Shown one piece after another: positions 62,210 through 64,000 of a stretch of DNA of 64,000 nt. The position numbers and the translations under genes were made by a program. Each line of letters opens with the position of its first letter. Position 1 is the stretch's first letter. The notes beneath the pieces were generated by a model, which ran no database searches, had not been told where the DNA came from, and was given only the letters and a program-made list of their open reading frames with translations. This DNA is from VXYL01 sp965199945 (GTDB lineage: Bacteria > Pseudomonadota > Gammaproteobacteria > Pseudomonadales > Azotimanducaceae), in NCBI GenBank assembly GCA_965199945.1, contig OZ241354.1, positions 3,596,001 through 3,660,000 of the forward strand, given 5' to 3'.

Positions 62210-63604
62210 ATGAAGATCCTCATTCTCGGCGCCGGACAGACCGGCGGCACGTTGGCGGAAAACCTCGCCAACGAGGACTTCGACATCACCCTGGTCGATC
62301 ACGAAGACACCCGGCTCAAGGAGCTGAAGGATCGGCTGGACATCCAGACGGTTCACGGCCACGCCTCGAGACCCGACGTGCTGCTCGCGGCGGGGGCCGA
62401 CGACGCCGAGCTGCTCATCGCCGTCACCAACAGCGACGAAGTGAACATGGTGGCCTGCCAGGTCTGCTACTCGCTGTTCCAGACGCCCACCAAGATCGCC
62501 CGCATCCGCTCCAGCGAATACGTCGCCAGCCCCAACGGCGACGACGAAGACATCAAGTTCTTCAGCCGCGACCACATGCCCATCGACGAGCTCATCAACC
62601 CGGAGCGCGTCGTGATGGAACAGATCCAGGATCTGCTCGAGCATCCGGGCGCTCTGCAAGTGGTCGATTTCGCCGACCGGCGCGTGCAGCTGGTGGCCGT
62701 GCGCGCCTATCACGGCGGCCCGCTCGTCGGCAAAGCGCTGCGCGCGCTCCGCGAACACATTCCGGCCGTCCGTACCAAAGTGGTCGCCATCTCCCGCGAG
62801 AACCGCTCCATCATGCCCGCTGCCGACACCGTCGTGCAGGCCGACGACGAGGTCTTCTTCATCGCGCCCACCGAACACATCGACACCGTGATGTCCGAAC
62901 TGCGCGAGAAGGAGCAGCCCAACAAGCGCGTCACCATCGTCGGCGGCGGCAACATCGGCCTGCTGCTCGCGCGCGCCATCGAGGACGACTTCGGGGTCAA
63001 GGTCATCGAATCCGACCGGCGCCGCGCCGAATTCGTGGCGGAGCAGCTGAACAGCGCGGTGACGATCCTCGGCAACGCCACCGACCGCGGCCTGCTGATG
63101 GAGGAGAACGTCGAGGACACCGACGCATTCTGCGCGGTGACCAACGACGACGAGGTGAACTTCATGTCCGCGTTGCTCGCCAAGCGCCTCGGCGCCAAGC
63201 GGGTGATCTCGCTGATCGCCAATCCGGCCTACGTGGATCTCGTGCAGGGCCGCGACATCGACATCGCCCTGTCGCCGCAGCTGTCCACGATGAGTTCGAT
63301 TCTCGCTCTCGTTCGCCGTGGCGACGTGGCGCGCGTGCATCGCCTGCGCCGCGGCGCCGCCGAAGCTCTGGAGGCCGTCGTGCATGGCGACGCCCGCAAC
63401 AGCAAGGTGGTGGACCGGCGCGTCGACCAGCTTCCCCTGCCCTCCGGCGTCACCGTGGGCGCGGTGGTGCGCGGCGAGGAGGTGCATGTCGAGTGCAGCG
63501 ATATGGTGGTGCGCAGCGGCGACCACGTGGTGCTGTTCGTCGTCGACAGATCGGCCGTCCCGGCCGTCGAACGGCTCTTTCAGGTGGGCTTGAGCTTCTT
63601 CTAG
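62210..63604 (+). CDS. trkA: Trk potassium uptake regulator TrkA
   Basis: 464 residues with two RCK halves: first NAD loop LGAGQTGGTLAENLA, second VGGGNIGLLLARAIE, each followed by a TrkA-C domain. It gates potassium uptake by TrkH in response to nucleotides. The start of trkH follows after 170 bases. Confidence 0.95.
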   Translation: MKILILGAGQTGGTLAENLANEDFDITLVDHEDTRLKELKDRLDIQTVHGHASRPDVLLAAGADDAELLIAVTNSDEVNMVACQVCYSLFQTPTKIARIRSSEYVASPNGDDEDIKFFSRDHMPIDELINPERVVMEQIQDLLEHPGALQVVDFADRRVQLVAVRAYHGGPLVGKALRALREHIPAVRTKVVAISRENRSIMPAADTVVQADDEVFFIAPTEHIDTVMSELREKEQPNKRVTIVGGGNIGLLLARAIEDDFGVKVIESDRRRAEFVAEQLNSAVTILGNATDRGLLMEENVEDTDAFCAVTNDDEVNFMSALLAKRLGAKRVISLIANPAYVDLVQGRDIDIALSPQLSTMSSILALVRRGDVARVHRLRRGAAEALEAVVHGDARNSKVVDRRVDQLPLPSGVTVGAVVRGEEVHVECSDMVVRSGDHVVLFVVDRSAVPAVERLFQVGLSFF

Positions 63605-63774
63605 CCGGAACGGCTGGTGATTCGATTCCAAATCGACAAGCGGTTGATCGCACGAGGCGAACCAGCCTGCGCCAAGGCTTCGGCGGACGCACCGCGCCGC
63701 CATCGTGCCTGCGCCCGTTCGACCCCCGCCGTTCGCCACGCCTTGCCGCGCGTTGTTTCCGAAGCGGTGCGCTA

Positions 63775-64000
63775 GTGCGCATCGCCACTATCCGCCTCGG
63801 GCCGATTCTGCGCGTCAGCGGCGGGCTGTTCATGCTGTTCAGCCTCGCCCTGCTCGTGCCGGCGGCGGTGGCGCTGGTGTACAGGGAACAGACCAGCGCG
63901 CCGTTCCTGATCGCCTTTGCCGTCGCCTTGGCCATCGGCGTCGTGCTCTGGATATGCGGACGCGGCGGCGGCGAGTTGCGCAGCCGCGAGGGCTTTCTCG
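63775..64000 (+). CDS. trkH: Trk potassium channel subunit TrkH, 5' part only
   Basis: The first 75 codons, from the GTG at 63775 to the window end. IRLGPILRVSGGLFMLFSLA and a second membrane segment FLIAFAVALAIGVVLW, then GELRSREGFL, match the TrkH/TrkG N-terminus. The remainder lies beyond the window. Probably co-transcribed with trkA. Confidence 0.85.
   Translation, partial: MRIATIRLGPILRVSGGLFMLFSLALLVPAAVALVYREQTSAPFLIAFAVALAIGVVLWICGRGGGELRSREGFL

Overview
The window is GC-rich, densely coded DNA that reads as the chromosome of a gammaproteobacterium, probably uncultured. This rests on family resemblance and gene order (rpsF-rpsR-rplI, nrdR-ribD-nusB-thiL, def-fmt, trkA-trkH, surf1-ctaA-sco) plus a long TonB-dependent receptor. 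GTG, TTG and possibly CTG starts and 4-base start/stop overlaps are common. I see no rRNA, tRNA or CRISPR array. All calls come from reading the sequence; no database search was run.

Bases 1-15,700 are a defence island on the minus strand. A near-consensus promoter (15669-15696) leads into a tightly packed BREX-like operon: a brxA-like gene, brxB, brxC, a RecF/OLD-like AAA ATPase with a DUF4276 partner, an intact pglX methyltransferase, a phospholipase D-like nuclease, an Abi-C abortive infection gene, and a second pglX. The second pglX is broken by a 1.66 kb insertion sequence with a 9-bp target duplication and by a frameshift, and it runs off the left edge. A 74-bp scar between the nuclease and abi genes is a leftover copy of the DUF4276/pglX junction, so the operon seems to have grown by segmental duplication. 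No pglZ or brxL is in view; they would lie beyond base 1 if present.

Bases 15,700-21,000 hold a polyamine-type cluster on the minus strand (speD, a small membrane protein, a lipoprotein, a DUF350 protein, and a speE with a membrane domain) and a divergent MaoC-type hydratase. Bases 21,000-33,250 are an accessory and metabolic stretch: two hypothetical genes, a TRAP-type binding protein, an amidase, an orphan AAA ATPase, a small islet of secreted proteins containing a 19-base poly-G tract and bounded on one side by a degraded copy of the GMC oxidoreductase 3' end, the GMC oxidoreductase with its small subunit, a GlcD-type flavoprotein and a Nudix hydrolase.

Bases 33,450-47,900 carry housekeeping genes on the plus strand (rpsF-rpsR-rplI; dnaB, radA, nrdR, ribD, nusB, thiL). 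Between rplI and dnaB lie minus-strand accessory genes: two secreted proteins, a TonB-dependent receptor, a HipA toxin paired with an unusual DUF1643-HTH fusion, and a decayed aspartyl protease. Bases 47,900-54,200 contain yacG, an AgrE/ArgZ-type arginine-to-proline bifunctional enzyme, a methyltransferase, and a compact coenzyme F420 cluster (npdG-cofE-cofD-cofC). Bases 54,177-59,600 form a minus-strand run (purE-tsaC-aroE-surf1-ctaA-sco, with dprA upstream). The right end has def-fmt, a convergent COG2521-like methyltransferase, trkA and the start of trkH.
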